Of a stretch of DNA of 64,000 nucleotides, positions 35,799 to 45,792 are shown piece by piece. The position numbers were made by a program, and so were the translations under genes. Each line of letters starts with the position of its first letter. Within the stretch, counting starts at the first letter, position 1. The notes under the pieces are model-generated. The model did no database searches. It saw only the letters and a program-made list of their open reading frames with translations, and was not told where the DNA came from. Origin of the DNA: Aliiglaciecola sp. CAU 1673 (lineage in GTDB: Bacteria > Pseudomonadota > Gammaproteobacteria > Enterobacterales > Alteromonadaceae). The stretch is taken from assembly GCF_029223185.1 (NCBI RefSeq), contig NZ_JARHUG010000017.1, positions 1 to 64,000 on the forward strand, given 5' to 3'.

Positions 35799-36896
35799 CT
35801 ATAGCAGGGCGAGATCGTCCCGGTGTACGGCGGCCTCACCAGATGAATATCCGATAGCATTTTCAAAATCGTCGCTACGCAGACCCTTAATGGCATTTAA
35901 ATCTGCCGCACTGTAAAGGGTGACACCTTTGGCAAAAGGCACTCCATTGTGACAGATCTCAACCGCATCGCCGGGTAGGAAATCGCCGGCAACCCTGGTA
36001 ATGCCAATGGGTAACAAAGACGCCCCTTCCTGTTTTAAGGCATTGCGAGCGCCCTGATCCACTTCGATGCGGCCCGTCGCGATCAGAGTATGCTTGAGCC
36101 ATTGTTCCTTGGCCGAGTCAGGACTTTTTCCCGGTGAAAATCGGGTCCCCGGAATGCGACCGTCGAGTAACGCATCAAATACTTCGCCTTTGCCACCGTT
36201 GACAATCAGGGTTTGGATGCCACTTTCCGCACATTTATCAGCAGCCTCGATTTTTGTACGCATCCCGCCAGTACCCACTTTTGTGCCCGGCCCGCCTGCC
36301 AGGGCATAAATACTGCCATCGATTTTATCGACCCTGGGGATCAACTTTGCATCGGCGTTAATACGTGGGTCGGCGTCATACAAACCATCAATATCGGAGC
36401 AGATAACCAGCGTGTCGGCTTCTGCCACCATGGCCGTATAGGCTGCCAGGTTATCATTGTCCCCAACCTTCAACACATCCACCGCCACGGTGTCGTTTTC
36501 ATTGACTATGGGTAGGATGTTGTTGTTCAACAATTCACGGATGGTGCTCTTGATATTGACGTAGCGGGACCTGTCATGAAAATCATCGTAGGTCAGCAGC
36601 ACCTGTGCACAGGGAAAATCGAAGAAGCGAGACCAATTGGCCATCATTTGGGTTTGCCCAACAGCGGCCATCGCCTGCTTCTCAGCGATAGAAGGGTGGG
36701 CGTTGTGCGCAATGCTACCGCGACCTGCAGCAACACTGCCTGAAGACACTATCACCACTTGTTTACCGCGTTCGCGGCTCTCAGTAATAAATCTGGCAAT
36801 GGCCAGTAAATACTTGGCACTGCACTGATGGCCGTCTGGGGAGATCAGTGCGCTGCCAACTTTTATCACAGCCCGTCGCCATTCAAATTCGTTCAT
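35799..36896 (-). CDS. proB: Glutamate 5-kinase
   Basis: First step of proline synthesis, feedback-inhibited by proline in known enzymes. The 365-residue protein has an amino acid kinase domain (about 1-255; VIKVGSALIS, VSSGSVAAGRG, NENDTVAVD) and a C-terminal PUA domain (about 275-355). GGAGG precedes the ATG. Operon with proA is clear from order and strand. Confidence 0.97.
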   Translation of the reverse strand: MNEFEWRRAVIKVGSALISPDGHQCSAKYLLAIARFITESRERGKQVVIVSSGSVAAGRGSIAHNAHPSIAEKQAMAAVGQTQMMANWSRFFDFPCAQVLLTYDDFHDRSRYVNIKSTIRELLNNNILPIVNENDTVAVDVLKVGDNDNLAAYTAMVAEADTLVICSDIDGLYDADPRINADAKLIPRVDKIDGSIYALAGGPGTKVGTGGMRTKIEAADKCAESGIQTLIVNGGKGEVFDALLDGRIPGTRFSPGKSPDSAKEQWLKHTLIATGRIEVDQGARNALKQEGASLLPIGITRVAGDFLPGDAVEICHNGVPFAKGVTLYSAADLNAIKGLRSDDFENAIGYSSGEAAVHRDDLALL

Positions 36897-37008
36897 TTAT
36901 CCTCCAATTCTCAACCCTTTTATTAGGATAAGGAACTAAAAAAGGATAAACAAGTCGGAATAGTTATAAGCTAATGGATAGCAACTCTAGAAGTGTAAAC
37001 ATGGAAGT

Positions 37009-37317
37009 TTACAGTGCATGTCTTTGACCTAATTGCAGGGGAATGCGCATAGCATCGATCTGCTGTTTTTTATGACCAATCATTTCATCGTAAGGCGACT
37101 GATGCACCAGCTCAGCATGGTCTATCTCGCAATGCTCAAATGCCTGGCGTGCTTGTTCGATGCTGGAAAAGCGCAGCGGTCTGTCGCCACTAAAAACCAT
37201 GCCTTCCTGACCATCCACCGAGATTTTGACGAGATACATCCCCATCTCGAAAGACAGCAGCCAGGCTTTTTGAATATGCGGGGTGTCATTCAGCAAAGAT
37301 TGATAGTCGTAATGCAT
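37009..37317 (-). CDS. Hypothetical small protein (102 residues)
   Basis: A soluble 102-residue protein beginning MHYDYQSLLND. The middle part, YLVKISVDGQEGMVFSGDRPLRFSSIEQARQAF, looks like a short beta-meander followed by a helix, and the end is Gln/Arg-rich. It may belong to the DUF6482 group, but I am not certain. An AGGA-type ribosome site lies upstream. Its stop codon lies within a 7-bp inverted repeat (36994-37013). It is a single gene between proB and the fatty acid hydroxylase gene. Confidence 0.8.
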   Translation of the reverse strand: MHYDYQSLLNDTPHIQKAWLLSFEMGMYLVKISVDGQEGMVFSGDRPLRFSSIEQARQAFEHCEIDHAELVHQSPYDEMIGHKKQQIDAMRIPLQLGQRHAL

Positions 37318-37367
37318 AAGATTTCCTCCGTTTGTGAGGAAAGTTACGACGGTCTTTGCTGTTCAGT

Positions 37368-38597
37368 TCAGTTTTGCGTGGGTAACGGGTCCGGGGATGG
37401 CAGTTTGCTGCGCCCCAAAACCACCAATAAAGCCAGGCTCAACGCTGTACCGACGGCCATGGTGTAACTAAACCACACAGGCAGGCTATAAATATACAGC
37501 GCAGCAAATACCAACAGGTTTTTGCCACCTTCCAACCAAGATGCAAAGGATCGACCTTCCATCAACGCACCGACACCGAAGCTGGACAGCAGCACAAAGA
37601 GCATGATCAGCCATTGATTACCCATGGATATCTGCTCAACGGACGCCATAAACAGGAAGGTAATCAATATGGTCATGGCATGCTGCAGTACCGAGTAAAT
37701 CTTGGTCGGCAGGCTCATTGGCGTATCAAATTTTTTGAATTTGGTCAGATCGGCTCTGGGTAAGGGATACTTTTGCTCCATGTCGGCAGGTCGCCAGCCG
37801 GTGCGTCTGAACCAGATCCCCAACTTGTCCTGCCAGCGCTGGGTGCGCCAGCAGTCCTTGGCCAGTTGACTATATACATGCACATTGGCCCATAGTGGAT
37901 TCCAGCTATGCAATGCTTTACGAATGCCGTAAATCGGCGGTTCGTTGTCCAGCTCTTCCTGGAAGGAGCCAAACAATCTGTCCCAAATAATAAAGACACC
38001 ACCGTAATTTCGATCGATGTACACCTGATTTTGCGCATGGTGCACGCGGTGGTTGGAGGGGGTCACAAAAATCCACTCCAAAGGTCCCAGCTTGGGCACA
38101 TGGCGGGTATGCACCCAAAACTGATAAATCAGGTTAAGGGCACCGACAGCGATCATAATGGCCGGCTCTATTCCTATCAGGGCCATAGGCAGATAGAAAA
38201 TCCAGCCGAACAGGCTACTACTGCTTTGTCTTAAAGCGGTGGTCAGATTGTATTCTTCACTGGAATGGTGCACCACATGGGCGGCCCACAAGATGTTTAC
38301 CTCATGGCCCAAACGGTGATTCCAATAGTAACAAAAGTCATACAGGACAAAGGCCAAAACCCACACCCAGGTAGCATCCGGCAATTCAATCAAAGCGATA
38401 TGCTCGAATACCAATGCGTAAAGCGTAAAAGGGATGATCTTGTGGGCAACGCTGGTAACCCGGCTAAGAACTCCGGCACTTAGACTGTTGATGGCATCGT
38501 TGACGCGGTAGTACTGCGTACCTCTGACCTTCTCGAGGACCAGTTCCAAGACTATCAGCAAGAAGAAGAAGGGAACCGCAATCAAGATGTAACTCAT
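37368..38597 (-). CDS. Fatty acid hydroxylase / sterol desaturase superfamily membrane protein
   Basis: A 409-residue integral membrane di-iron enzyme. The histidine boxes are HRLGHE, HVVHHSSEEYN and HRVHHAQN, as in the superfamily that includes alkylglycerol monooxygenase and sterol desaturases. There are about eight membrane helices, with an extra C-terminal group (residues 300-400) of unknown purpose. The substrate is likely a lipid; a sterol is unlikely in this kind of organism. It stands alone. Confidence 0.9.
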   Translation of the reverse strand: MSYILIAVPFFFLLIVLELVLEKVRGTQYYRVNDAINSLSAGVLSRVTSVAHKIIPFTLYALVFEHIALIELPDATWVWVLAFVLYDFCYYWNHRLGHEVNILWAAHVVHHSSEEYNLTTALRQSSSSLFGWIFYLPMALIGIEPAIMIAVGALNLIYQFWVHTRHVPKLGPLEWIFVTPSNHRVHHAQNQVYIDRNYGGVFIIWDRLFGSFQEELDNEPPIYGIRKALHSWNPLWANVHVYSQLAKDCWRTQRWQDKLGIWFRRTGWRPADMEQKYPLPRADLTKFKKFDTPMSLPTKIYSVLQHAMTILITFLFMASVEQISMGNQWLIMLFVLLSSFGVGALMEGRSFASWLEGGKNLLVFAALYIYSLPVWFSYTMAVGTALSLALLVVLGRSKLPSPDPLPTQN

Positions 38598-38809
38598 GGG
38601 ATAAACAACCTGAAAAAATTGTTAAACTAACGTAAATAAATCTTGTCTGACCAGTGTAATCCGAGCAGATAGGACTGTCTATATCGGACCCGGTTGAGGC
38701 GATCCCCGTTGCTGTAAAATACTTGCAACGGGAACAGGCAAAGGAGTGCATTTCATGCTTCAATTGGGTAACGTATGTTCCCGTTTCCATTGAGAAAAAT
38801 AGGTCTGTC

Positions 38810-39658
38810 ATGAGCGAAAATGAAAGCGCACCGAAGAAATCTATGTTGCCGCAGTTGGTGATTGCCATCGTTCTGCTGGCCGTGGTGGGGGTCGTTTTCT
38901 TTTTACCGGAAAAAGAGCCCGAGCGACAGCCAGTGCCTGTGTTGCAGGAAGAGGTAACCACTGCCCCAGCCGAGTCCACTGAGGAGCTGCCACCCGAGCC
39001 TGAAGTGATTGAACCAGAGTCCGATGCATTTATGCCGGAAGCAGTTGCCACCCCGGAGCCTCTGCCCGCACTCGAACCAAAGCCTGTGGATATCAGTGAT
39101 GGGGCCGTTAAAACCGCCATCGTCAAGCTGGCCTCCTATGAGCCCATAGCCAGGCTGATTGTCGATCAGGAATTACTACGCCGCTTTGTGGTGTTTGCCG
39201 ATAACCTGGCTAACCGTGAATTGGCTGTCAACCACCAGGTGCTGCAACCACCCGGCCAGGAATTCAAGGTGTACCGACAGGCTGGCAAAGAATGGATAGA
39301 TTCGGCCAGCTATAAGCGCTATACACCTTATGTTGAGGCGCTGGAATCCATCGAAACTGAGCAGTTGATCAATCTTTATCGCCTGTACGAGCCGGCTATT
39401 CTGGAAATTTTCTCCGAGATCAGTGGTCGCGAAGGCAATTTCGATGGGCGTTTACGTGCTGCCATCAACCATCTGTTGGACACACCAGAGGTCCCGATGC
39501 CGGTAGAGGTGAGCACCGACAGCGTGATGTATAAATATGTGGATCCGCGCCTGGAATCCTTAAGCGCTCCACAAAAGCAACTACTGCGCACAGGCCCTGA
39601 GAATATGCGTATCATTAAGGCAAAACTCAGAGAGATCCTGACTGCACTAAACAGCTAA
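38810..39658 (+). CDS. DUF3014 family membrane-anchored protein
   Basis: A 282-residue protein with a cytoplasmic start (MSENESAPKK), one helix (LPQLVIAIVLLAVVGVVFFL), a Pro/Glu-rich linker of about 60 residues and a conserved soluble DUF3014 domain (RFVVFADNLANRELA, FKVYRQAGKEWIDSASYKRY). It is predicted to sit in the inner membrane with the domain in the periplasm. Function is unknown. The start at 38810 is preferred over an upstream in-frame start that lacks a ribosome site. It lies 13 bases before the DUF1285 gene and is likely cotranscribed with it. The 212 bases upstream show no strong feature. Confidence 0.86.
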   Translation: MSENESAPKKSMLPQLVIAIVLLAVVGVVFFLPEKEPERQPVPVLQEEVTTAPAESTEELPPEPEVIEPESDAFMPEAVATPEPLPALEPKPVDISDGAVKTAIVKLASYEPIARLIVDQELLRRFVVFADNLANRELAVNHQVLQPPGQEFKVYRQAGKEWIDSASYKRYTPYVEALESIETEQLINLYRLYEPAILEIFSEISGREGNFDGRLRAAINHLLDTPEVPMPVEVSTDSVMYKYVDPRLESLSAPQKQLLRTGPENMRIIKAKLREILTALNS

Positions 39659-39671
39659 GCTGCATAGCGAA

Positions 39672-40208
39672 ATGGATCTGGAACGTTTACAGCGGCAACT
39701 GGCAGCAAGCGATGCCAAGTTGCCGCCTGTCCATTTATGGCACCCTCCTTACTGTGGACAGCTGGATCTCTGCATCAAGCATGACGGTAGTTGGCACTAT
39801 CAGGGGACTCCCATTGGTCGGCTGGCACTGGTGAAGCTCTTTGCTTCTGTGCTTTGGAAAGAAGATGAGGATTACTTTCTGGTGACACCTGCTGAAAAGG
39901 TAGGGATCCAGGTGGAAGACGTCCCTTTTGTCATCACCCAATGGCAGGAAGAACAAAGCAACTTGCTGTTTACCACCAGCCTAGGCGATAGTTTTTTGGT
40001 GGGTAACGAGCACCCCGTAGTCTTAATGCGGGATAAGATCAGCGGGGCCGAGCTGCCTTATGCGAAGGTCAGACGCAATCTTTACGGCAGATTGCACCAA
40101 AATATCTACTATCAGCTGGTAGAAAAAGGGCGCGCTAAGACTTATCAAGGCGCGCCCCATTTAATAGTAAGCAGCGGCCCCTACCAATTCAGTTTGGGCC
40201 GGCTGTAG
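39672..40208 (+). CDS. DUF1285 family protein
   Basis: A 178-residue soluble protein of the DUF1285 family. Family stretches are CDLCIK-like LDLCIKHDGSWHYQGTPIG near residue 32, LWKEDEDYFLVTPAEKVGI and the terminal GRLHQNIYYQLVE. The fold is a small beta-rich domain pair; the function is not known. It closes a two-gene unit with DUF3014 and ends 3 bases from the convergent receptor gene. Confidence 0.89.
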   Translation: MDLERLQRQLAASDAKLPPVHLWHPPYCGQLDLCIKHDGSWHYQGTPIGRLALVKLFASVLWKEDEDYFLVTPAEKVGIQVEDVPFVITQWQEEQSNLLFTTSLGDSFLVGNEHPVVLMRDKISGAELPYAKVRRNLYGRLHQNIYYQLVEKGRAKTYQGAPHLIVSSGPYQFSLGRL

Positions 40209-40211
40209 CGC

Positions 40212-41753
40212 TTAACCGAAGGTCTTCACCATCGCGGCGATGCGATCGATACTCGTCTTCAGTTCAGAAGAACTTTGCTCCATCGACTGAGCCACCGCCG
40301 CATTCTCATCGGCAACGCGAGTGATATTCACGGCATTACGGCTGACTTCTTCACAGACCAAACCTTGCTGCTCTGATGCGGTAGCAATCTGAACCGAATA
40401 GTCGGAAATTTCCGACATCATGCGATAAATATCTTCGATGGATTGAGCCGAGCGATTGGCATCATCCACGCAATCCATGGCGCGGGTCTTACTCTGCTCC
40501 ATACTCTTCACCCATTGCTGCAGGGTATCGCGCATGGCTTTAAGGCTTTTATGAATGTTGGCGGTAGATGATTGCGTGCGGGTAGAAAGGGCTCGTACTT
40601 CATCGGCTACCACCGAGAAGCCACGCCCACTCTCACCAGCACGGGCCGCCTCAATCGCAGCATTTAAAGCCAGCAGGTTGGTTTGCTCGGCAATGGCCTC
40701 GATTTCACCCATCACATTGGCCACTTTGTCGGCCTCCGTTACCAACTGATTGGCCGAGCCCGCCGCTTGTTCCACGACGCTGGCCAATCCTGCCACTTTA
40801 TCTTTGCTGTGCAGCACACTGTCTTTTGCGTTCGCGCAAGATTCATTGGCCTCTTTAACCTTGTTCGAGGTCTCCATGGTGTTGCGGGCGATTTCCCGGC
40901 TGGTGGCTGACATTTCGTTGATGGCAGCGGCAATTTGCTGTACTTCAAACTTCTGCTTCTCGAGGCCCCCGGCCGTGTCGTGGGCAGCCTTAGCCGTTTT
41001 CTTGGCTATGGAGGCCAGGCCATGGGTAGAGTCCTGCATTCTTCCCAGCGCGGTACGCAATCTGGCTTTGGACAAGCCCAAGTGGAAATCGAAATCGCTG
41101 GCGGGGCCTTTGCCGCTGTAGAGCAAACGGGACACGCTGTCGTATTTATTACGAAGCTCTGTGGCCTTCACTGGAATCTTTACCAATTCGGACCAATACA
41201 ATGTGGCCAAGCAGGCAACCAATGCAAAGGTTACCAGCGCCGGCACCAGGCCACCTTGCCAGGCCACCAGTCCAAGCGCCACAGCACTTAAGCCAACAGC
41301 AATGAGCTGCTTGGTACTAACGGATGCTTCACTCCCCAGGCTCTTCCCTGCGCGGATCAAGGCGTAGACCTTCTCGGCCTTTTCCACCAGGTCACGGGCA
41401 GGCTTTACCCGCACTGACTGATAACCGACTTTGGTGTCTTTTTCGAAAATCGGGGTGACATAAGCATCCACCCAATAGTAGCGACCGTCCTTACAACGGT
41501 TTTTGACCAGTCCACGCCAGGAGTCACCTTTACCTAAACGATCCCAGAGATCTTTAAAGGCTTCCTTGGGCATATCGGGATGACGAACGATATTGTGGTT
41601 TTTGCCCAACAACTCTTCTTCCGTGTAACCGGCAATTTTACAAAAGTTTTCATTGGCGTAAGTGATCACGCCCCGCAAATCCGTTGTAGATACGAGCTCC
41701 TCTTGCTCCGAATACATGACTTCCTGATTCACCACAGATTCGTTTCGACGCAT
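40212..41753 (-). CDS. Aer-like methyl-accepting chemotaxis protein with PAS domain
   Basis: A 513-residue energy or redox taxis receptor. A cytoplasmic PAS domain (about 12-115, [22 protein letters not shown]) is followed by a hydrophobic hairpin (about 150-195) with no periplasmic domain, then a HAMP-like stretch and a methyl-accepting signalling domain whose tip includes [20 protein letters not shown]. This layout matches Aer, where PAS binds FAD; bound cofactor here is inferred. It stands alone, so the che genes must lie elsewhere. Confidence 0.94.
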   Translation of the reverse strand: MRRNESVVNQEVMYSEQEELVSTTDLRGVITYANENFCKIAGYTEEELLGKNHNIVRHPDMPKEAFKDLWDRLGKGDSWRGLVKNRCKDGRYYWVDAYVTPIFEKDTKVGYQSVRVKPARDLVEKAEKVYALIRAGKSLGSEASVSTKQLIAVGLSAVALGLVAWQGGLVPALVTFALVACLATLYWSELVKIPVKATELRNKYDSVSRLLYSGKGPASDFDFHLGLSKARLRTALGRMQDSTHGLASIAKKTAKAAHDTAGGLEKQKFEVQQIAAAINEMSATSREIARNTMETSNKVKEANESCANAKDSVLHSKDKVAGLASVVEQAAGSANQLVTEADKVANVMGEIEAIAEQTNLLALNAAIEAARAGESGRGFSVVADEVRALSTRTQSSTANIHKSLKAMRDTLQQWVKSMEQSKTRAMDCVDDANRSAQSIEDIYRMMSEISDYSVQIATASEQQGLVCEEVSRNAVNITRVADENAAVAQSMEQSSSELKTSIDRIAAMVKTFG

Positions 41754-41851
41754 GTCTCGACCTTTTTGCCTTAGAAGGGAATGAGTATCCCCTCATAATA
41801 AACAAAAAATCGAATATTTTCCGTATGTTGGCTCGTTAAATCTGAGCGAGC

Positions 41852-43198
41852 TTAAATAATGCGTGAGAAGCTTCTGTTTAGTTTGGCAGTCATATAACGG
41901 TCGAACTGCATACAGATCGCCCGGATCCAAGGGCGACCGGCATCGGTGACTTCAATGCTGTCTTTATCAATTCTGACCAAACCATCTTTTTCCATTTCAG
42001 CCAAACGCCTTAAGTCGTCAGCAAAGTAGGCGTTAAATTCCAGCCCAAAGCGTTTTTCAATTTGGCCGAAATGCAGATGAAAATGACAGATCAGTTCCTT
42101 TATCACCACACCACGAATTTTGTCATCCTGATCCAGGGCATAGCCCTTATCTGTTGCCGATCCGCCAGCTTCGACCGCCCCATAGTAGTCCTTAATCTCC
42201 TTATGATTCTGCGCTAACACATGACCAATTTGGCTAATGGCAGAGACCCCCAGCCCAAGCAAATCCGCTTCCTGTTGCGTGGTGTAGCCTTGGAAATTTC
42301 GATGCAGCTTGCCCTCGCGCTGTGCCTTAGCCAACTCGTCATCGGCCAGGGCGAAGTGGTCCATACCGATACAGAGGTAGCCACCATCCACCAGCAAGGT
42401 CGCAGCCATGGTAAAGATGGCGCGCCGCTCATTCACCGTGGGCAGGTCAGATTCTTTGATGCGGCGCTGCGCAGCAAACTTTTCCGGTAAGTGGGCATAG
42501 TTGAAAAGTGACAATCTGTCAGGCCGCAGTGCCAGCACTTTTTCCATGGTTGGTCTGAAGGATTCCACACTCTGATGGGGCAGGCCGTAGATCAGATCCA
42601 AGCTGATGGAACTAAAGCCAAGCGCACGTCCCTGTTTAACCAACTGAAATATATGCTCTTCATCCTGCACCCGATTCACTGCTTGCTGCACTTTGCTATC
42701 GAAGTCTTGCACGCCAATACTCAGGCGGTTAAACCCCAGTGCTGCCAAGTGACCTAGACGCGGCAATTCGGTTTGTCTGGGATCTATCTCAATGCTGATT
42801 TCTGCCTTGGCTGCCACTTCGAAAGCCAGACGCAGCGCAGCCATTAATCGGGATAACTGGTCATCATCAAGGTAGGTTGGTGTGCCCCCCCCAAAGTGAA
42901 TTTGGGTAACGGGTTTACCACTGAACAAAGCAGCGCGTTGCTTTATCTCCAGCAGCAGATACTGCAGATAGGTTTCTGATTTTTGTCGTTGCCGAGTGAC
43001 CTGTTTATTGCAGCCACAGTAATAACAAAGGGAGTGACAGAACGGAATATGCAAATACAGGGACAACGCCTGCTTGTCTGACGAGGTCCATCCCTGAATC
43101 AGGCTTGCAGGATCCAGTTCGCCGAATTCCAAAGCGGTGGGGTAGGAAGTGTAGCGGGGTCCGCTGACGGGGTATTTTGTAAGTAGTGCAGTGTTCAT
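41852..43198 (-). CDS. hemN: Oxygen-independent coproporphyrinogen III oxidase
   Basis: Radical SAM enzyme that makes protoporphyrinogen IX in haem synthesis without oxygen. The 448-residue protein has the iron-sulfur motif CHSLCYYCGC (C54, C58, C61, with C63), preceded by YLHIPF, and family stretches GGGTPTYL and GFNRLSIGVQDFD. The length and N-terminal extension favour genuine HemN over the shorter HemW. AAGGAAG precedes the ATG. A half-conserved FNR-type site lies 51 bases upstream. Confidence 0.95.
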   Translation of the reverse strand: MNTALLTKYPVSGPRYTSYPTALEFGELDPASLIQGWTSSDKQALSLYLHIPFCHSLCYYCGCNKQVTRQRQKSETYLQYLLLEIKQRAALFSGKPVTQIHFGGGTPTYLDDDQLSRLMAALRLAFEVAAKAEISIEIDPRQTELPRLGHLAALGFNRLSIGVQDFDSKVQQAVNRVQDEEHIFQLVKQGRALGFSSISLDLIYGLPHQSVESFRPTMEKVLALRPDRLSLFNYAHLPEKFAAQRRIKESDLPTVNERRAIFTMAATLLVDGGYLCIGMDHFALADDELAKAQREGKLHRNFQGYTTQQEADLLGLGVSAISQIGHVLAQNHKEIKDYYGAVEAGGSATDKGYALDQDDKIRGVVIKELICHFHLHFGQIEKRFGLEFNAYFADDLRRLAEMEKDGLVRIDKDSIEVTDAGRPWIRAICMQFDRYMTAKLNRSFSRII

Positions 43199-43248
43199 GT
43201 CGCTTCCTTAATTTCGCGCCACTTTACCGTTTTATGCGACCAGAGGCT

Positions 43249-43262
43249 TTGATCTGACACAA
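43249..43262 (-). promoter_or_regulatory. Candidate FNR/ANR box upstream of hemN
   Basis: TTGATCTGACACAA fits TTGAT-N4-ATCAA at 8 of 10 defined bases (the second half-site has two mismatches). It lies about 50 bases before the hemN start. hemN is a classic target of FNR-type regulators, which supports the call, but the site also precedes the divergent amidohydrolase gene. Confidence 0.45.
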
Positions 43263-43317
43263 CAACTCACATACTGTGGTCAGTGTCATCGCCGAACATC
43301 TGAAGATGAGGAAAACA

Positions 43318-44598
43318 ATGAAGAAAAATAAACTGCTGATGATGCTGGCCGTGCTTTGCACACCACTGCACGCCGCTACCTATATTCACGCGGGTAAGTT
43401 GATTACCGCCAAGGACGACAAAGTCTTAACTGATATGACCGTGGTAGTGGAAAACAACAAGATTGCCTCGGTGCAAAAAGGCTTTGTTGCTCCAGGCGAG
43501 GGAGACCAGCTGGTAAACCTGAAAAACGCCACCCTGATGCCGGGATTAATGGACATGCATACCCATATCAGCTCCCAACAAGGACAGGGCAGCTATATGG
43601 AACGCTATACCCTGAATGAAGCCGACTACGCACTGAAAGGCGTGTACTTTGCCGATAAAACCTTGAAGGCAGGCTTTACCACTGTGCGTAATCTCGGCGA
43701 CCAATACAATGAGACGGTTGCCCTGCGCAATGCTATCAATAAAGGCATGATCAAAGGTCCACGTATTTTTACCGCTGCCAAGTCTATTGCCACCACTGGC
43801 GGACATGCCGATCCAAGCAATGGTTTTGCCAAGAAGATTGCCGGCGATCCCGGCCCATTAGAAGGTGTGGTCAATGGCGTCGCCGAAGCCCGGGAAGCAG
43901 TTCGTCAACGCTACAAGGATGGCGCCGATCTTATCAAGATCACAGCCACTGGCGGTGTGTTAAGTGTCGCCAAAAGTGGAATGAATCCGCAGTTTATGGC
44001 AGATGAAGTCAAAGCCATTGTGGAGACGGCTAAAGACTACGGGATGAAAGTTGCCGTGCATGCCCATGGAAAAGAAGGCATGAAGCGCGCCATTGAGGCC
44101 GGCATCGATTCCATCGAGCACGGTACTTTTATGGACGATGAAATCATGCGCCTGATGAAGAAGCACGGGACTTACTATGTACCAACGGTGTTGGCAGGCA
44201 ACTGGGTAGCCGAAAAAGCCAAGATTGACGGTTTCTTCCCTGAACTGGTCAGGCCCAAAGCGGCCTCTATCGGCCCTCTAATCAAGGATACCTTTGCCAA
44301 AGCCTACAAAGCCGGGGTCAAGATTGCCTTTGGTACCGATTCCGGTGTGTCCGAGCATGGTGACAACGGTCAGGAATTTGCGTTGATGGTAGAGGCTGGC
44401 ATGCCGGCGATCGAGGCCATTCGCTCTGCCACCTATCATGGTGCGCAGCTGCTGGGAGAGTTGGACAGCCTGGGCACGGTAGAAACCGGTAAGCTGGCCG
44501 ACCTGGTTGCGGTTAAAGGCGATCCACTGGTGGATATTCGTTTATTGCAACATATTGATTTTGTGATGAAAGACGGCGAAGTGATTAAATCACTCTGA
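43318..44598 (+). CDS. Secreted metal-dependent amidohydrolase
   Basis: A 426-residue amidohydrolase of the imidazolonepropionase-like / Xaa-Pro dipeptidase-like branch. A signal peptide ([19 protein letters not shown]) sends it to the periplasm. Metal ligands are visible in DMHTHIS, the lysine stretch [25 protein letters not shown] and FGTDSG. Related periplasmic enzymes hydrolyse N-acyl amino acids or dipeptides; the substrate here is not known. The start is chosen by the signal peptide and by GAGGA just upstream; an earlier in-frame start would spoil it. Confidence 0.9.
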   Translation: MKKNKLLMMLAVLCTPLHAATYIHAGKLITAKDDKVLTDMTVVVENNKIASVQKGFVAPGEGDQLVNLKNATLMPGLMDMHTHISSQQGQGSYMERYTLNEADYALKGVYFADKTLKAGFTTVRNLGDQYNETVALRNAINKGMIKGPRIFTAAKSIATTGGHADPSNGFAKKIAGDPGPLEGVVNGVAEAREAVRQRYKDGADLIKITATGGVLSVAKSGMNPQFMADEVKAIVETAKDYGMKVAVHAHGKEGMKRAIEAGIDSIEHGTFMDDEIMRLMKKHGTYYVPTVLAGNWVAEKAKIDGFFPELVRPKAASIGPLIKDTFAKAYKAGVKIAFGTDSGVSEHGDNGQEFALMVEAGMPAIEAIRSATYHGAQLLGELDSLGTVETGKLADLVAVKGDPLVDIRLLQHIDFVMKDGEVIKSL

Positions 44599-44615
44599 TT
44601 CTAGTAGCGAAAATA

Positions 44616-44647
44616 CACGGCAAGCCTAAAATAGAGGCTTTGCCGTG
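44616..44647. other. Imperfect hairpin between amidohydrolase and lipoprotein genes
   Basis: CACGGCA-AGCC pairs with GGCT-TTGCCGTG across 9 bases. No T run follows on the plus strand, and the minus side has only TATTTT. It may weaken readthrough or stabilise the upstream mRNA. Confidence 0.4.
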
Positions 44648-44663
44648 CAATGAGATAAGGGAA

Positions 44664-45686
44664 ATGTTGCAAAAATTAATGTCAGTGCTGGCTTTGGCGC
44701 TAGTCGCAGGATGCACTACCACTCCAGAGGCCTCCAAAGCGCTGACACAAAACCTACCGGCGTTAAGCTTCTATTACGTCCCACCAGGAAAAACCCTGCT
44801 ACGGCAATGTCAGGACATGGCCTTAGCCGGTGAGCAGTGCGTCGGCAATACTTTGGCAAGTTCGGTTTACCAGAAGGCATTGCAAGACAGCGGGAAGTTC
44901 CCCTGGGTAGGTCAGGATGAGAACACCGATTACCTGTTGACCCTGGCTACAGCGGGTACCGAAAAGACACCCTGGCTCAGTGCACAGATGGTGTTGAGTT
45001 GGCGCGGCATTCCTATTCAATCCTATATATTAAAACGGCAACCTACTTATAGCGCCTGGACTCCCGAGGAAGCCTCGGCAAGGTTAATTGAGCGTTTCCT
45101 CGACCAAGTTAATGAAGATGGACTTTTTAGTGCCAGTTTCCTAGCAAACAAACTGGGCTCTGAGGACTATGAAGACGATTTTCATGCACCAGACCGTGTT
45201 TCGGCCTTCGAACTGAAAGATAAGGTTATCTATAACGACCCGCTGCAAGGCTCCATGTTGACCTATCAGGATCCTCAATTTGGTGCTGATCGTATAGAGA
45301 TTTCCGTGTATCCCATCCCCACCAGTGACATTAAAGACACGCCAGCGGTTTTGAGCAGTGAAGCAAATAAACTGAGGGCCAACCTGAATGGCTTTGTGGA
45401 ACGACATAAACTGCCACCTTTATTGATGACGGAAAACAAGCCGCTAAGCTGGCACGCAAAGGACAAGGAATACAAAGGGTATTATGTGGATGCCGTTATC
45501 GACAGCACTGATACTGACCCCTTCTACGCCGCTTACTTTTTCTTTGTGCAGGAAGACAAGATCGTTAAATTCACCACCACATTTCCTGCCAGCTACGCCA
45601 TGGACTTTGTAAAGGAAACCCTGCCGCAGATGCAAGTACCGCAGGAGTCGGTGTTTTTGTCGAAGCTACGGGCCATGCCCGATTAA
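44664..45686 (+). CDS. Hypothetical lipoprotein (340 residues)
   Basis: I do not recognise this protein. The N-terminus MLQKLMSVLALALVAGC has a lipobox with Cys17, so it should be lipid-anchored. The first half contains a conserved-looking YVPPGKTLLRQCQDMALAGEQC, and the second half has EISVYPIPTSD and FYAAYFFFVQEDKIVKFTTTFP, suggesting a beta-rich domain that faces the periplasm. The ATG at 44664 is chosen for the lipobox; the AAGGG site is close to it (2 bases), so another start is possible. Confidence 0.78.
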   Translation: MLQKLMSVLALALVAGCTTTPEASKALTQNLPALSFYYVPPGKTLLRQCQDMALAGEQCVGNTLASSVYQKALQDSGKFPWVGQDENTDYLLTLATAGTEKTPWLSAQMVLSWRGIPIQSYILKRQPTYSAWTPEEASARLIERFLDQVNEDGLFSASFLANKLGSEDYEDDFHAPDRVSAFELKDKVIYNDPLQGSMLTYQDPQFGADRIEISVYPIPTSDIKDTPAVLSSEANKLRANLNGFVERHKLPPLLMTENKPLSWHAKDKEYKGYYVDAVIDSTDTDPFYAAYFFFVQEDKIVKFTTTFPASYAMDFVKETLPQMQVPQESVFLSKLRAMPD

Positions 45687-45792
45687 GCTGATCTAACAAG
45701 AAATTCGATTGGCTGTATCTAGACAGTGCATTTGAGAACAGCTGAATAAGGGGTAATACTGACTGTCGAGTTTTTATCAGGAGGATCAGATA

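Noticed and set aside
36994-37013. TGTAAA and TTTACA inverted repeat resembling a TyrR box
   Set aside because: The spacing is 8 bases instead of 6, and it lies at the stop codon of a gene instead of in a promoter.
38464-39126. 220-residue Gly/Ser-rich minus-strand frame
   Set aside because: It is the antisense of the Pro/Glu-rich linker of the DUF3014 protein, which explains its repetitive look.
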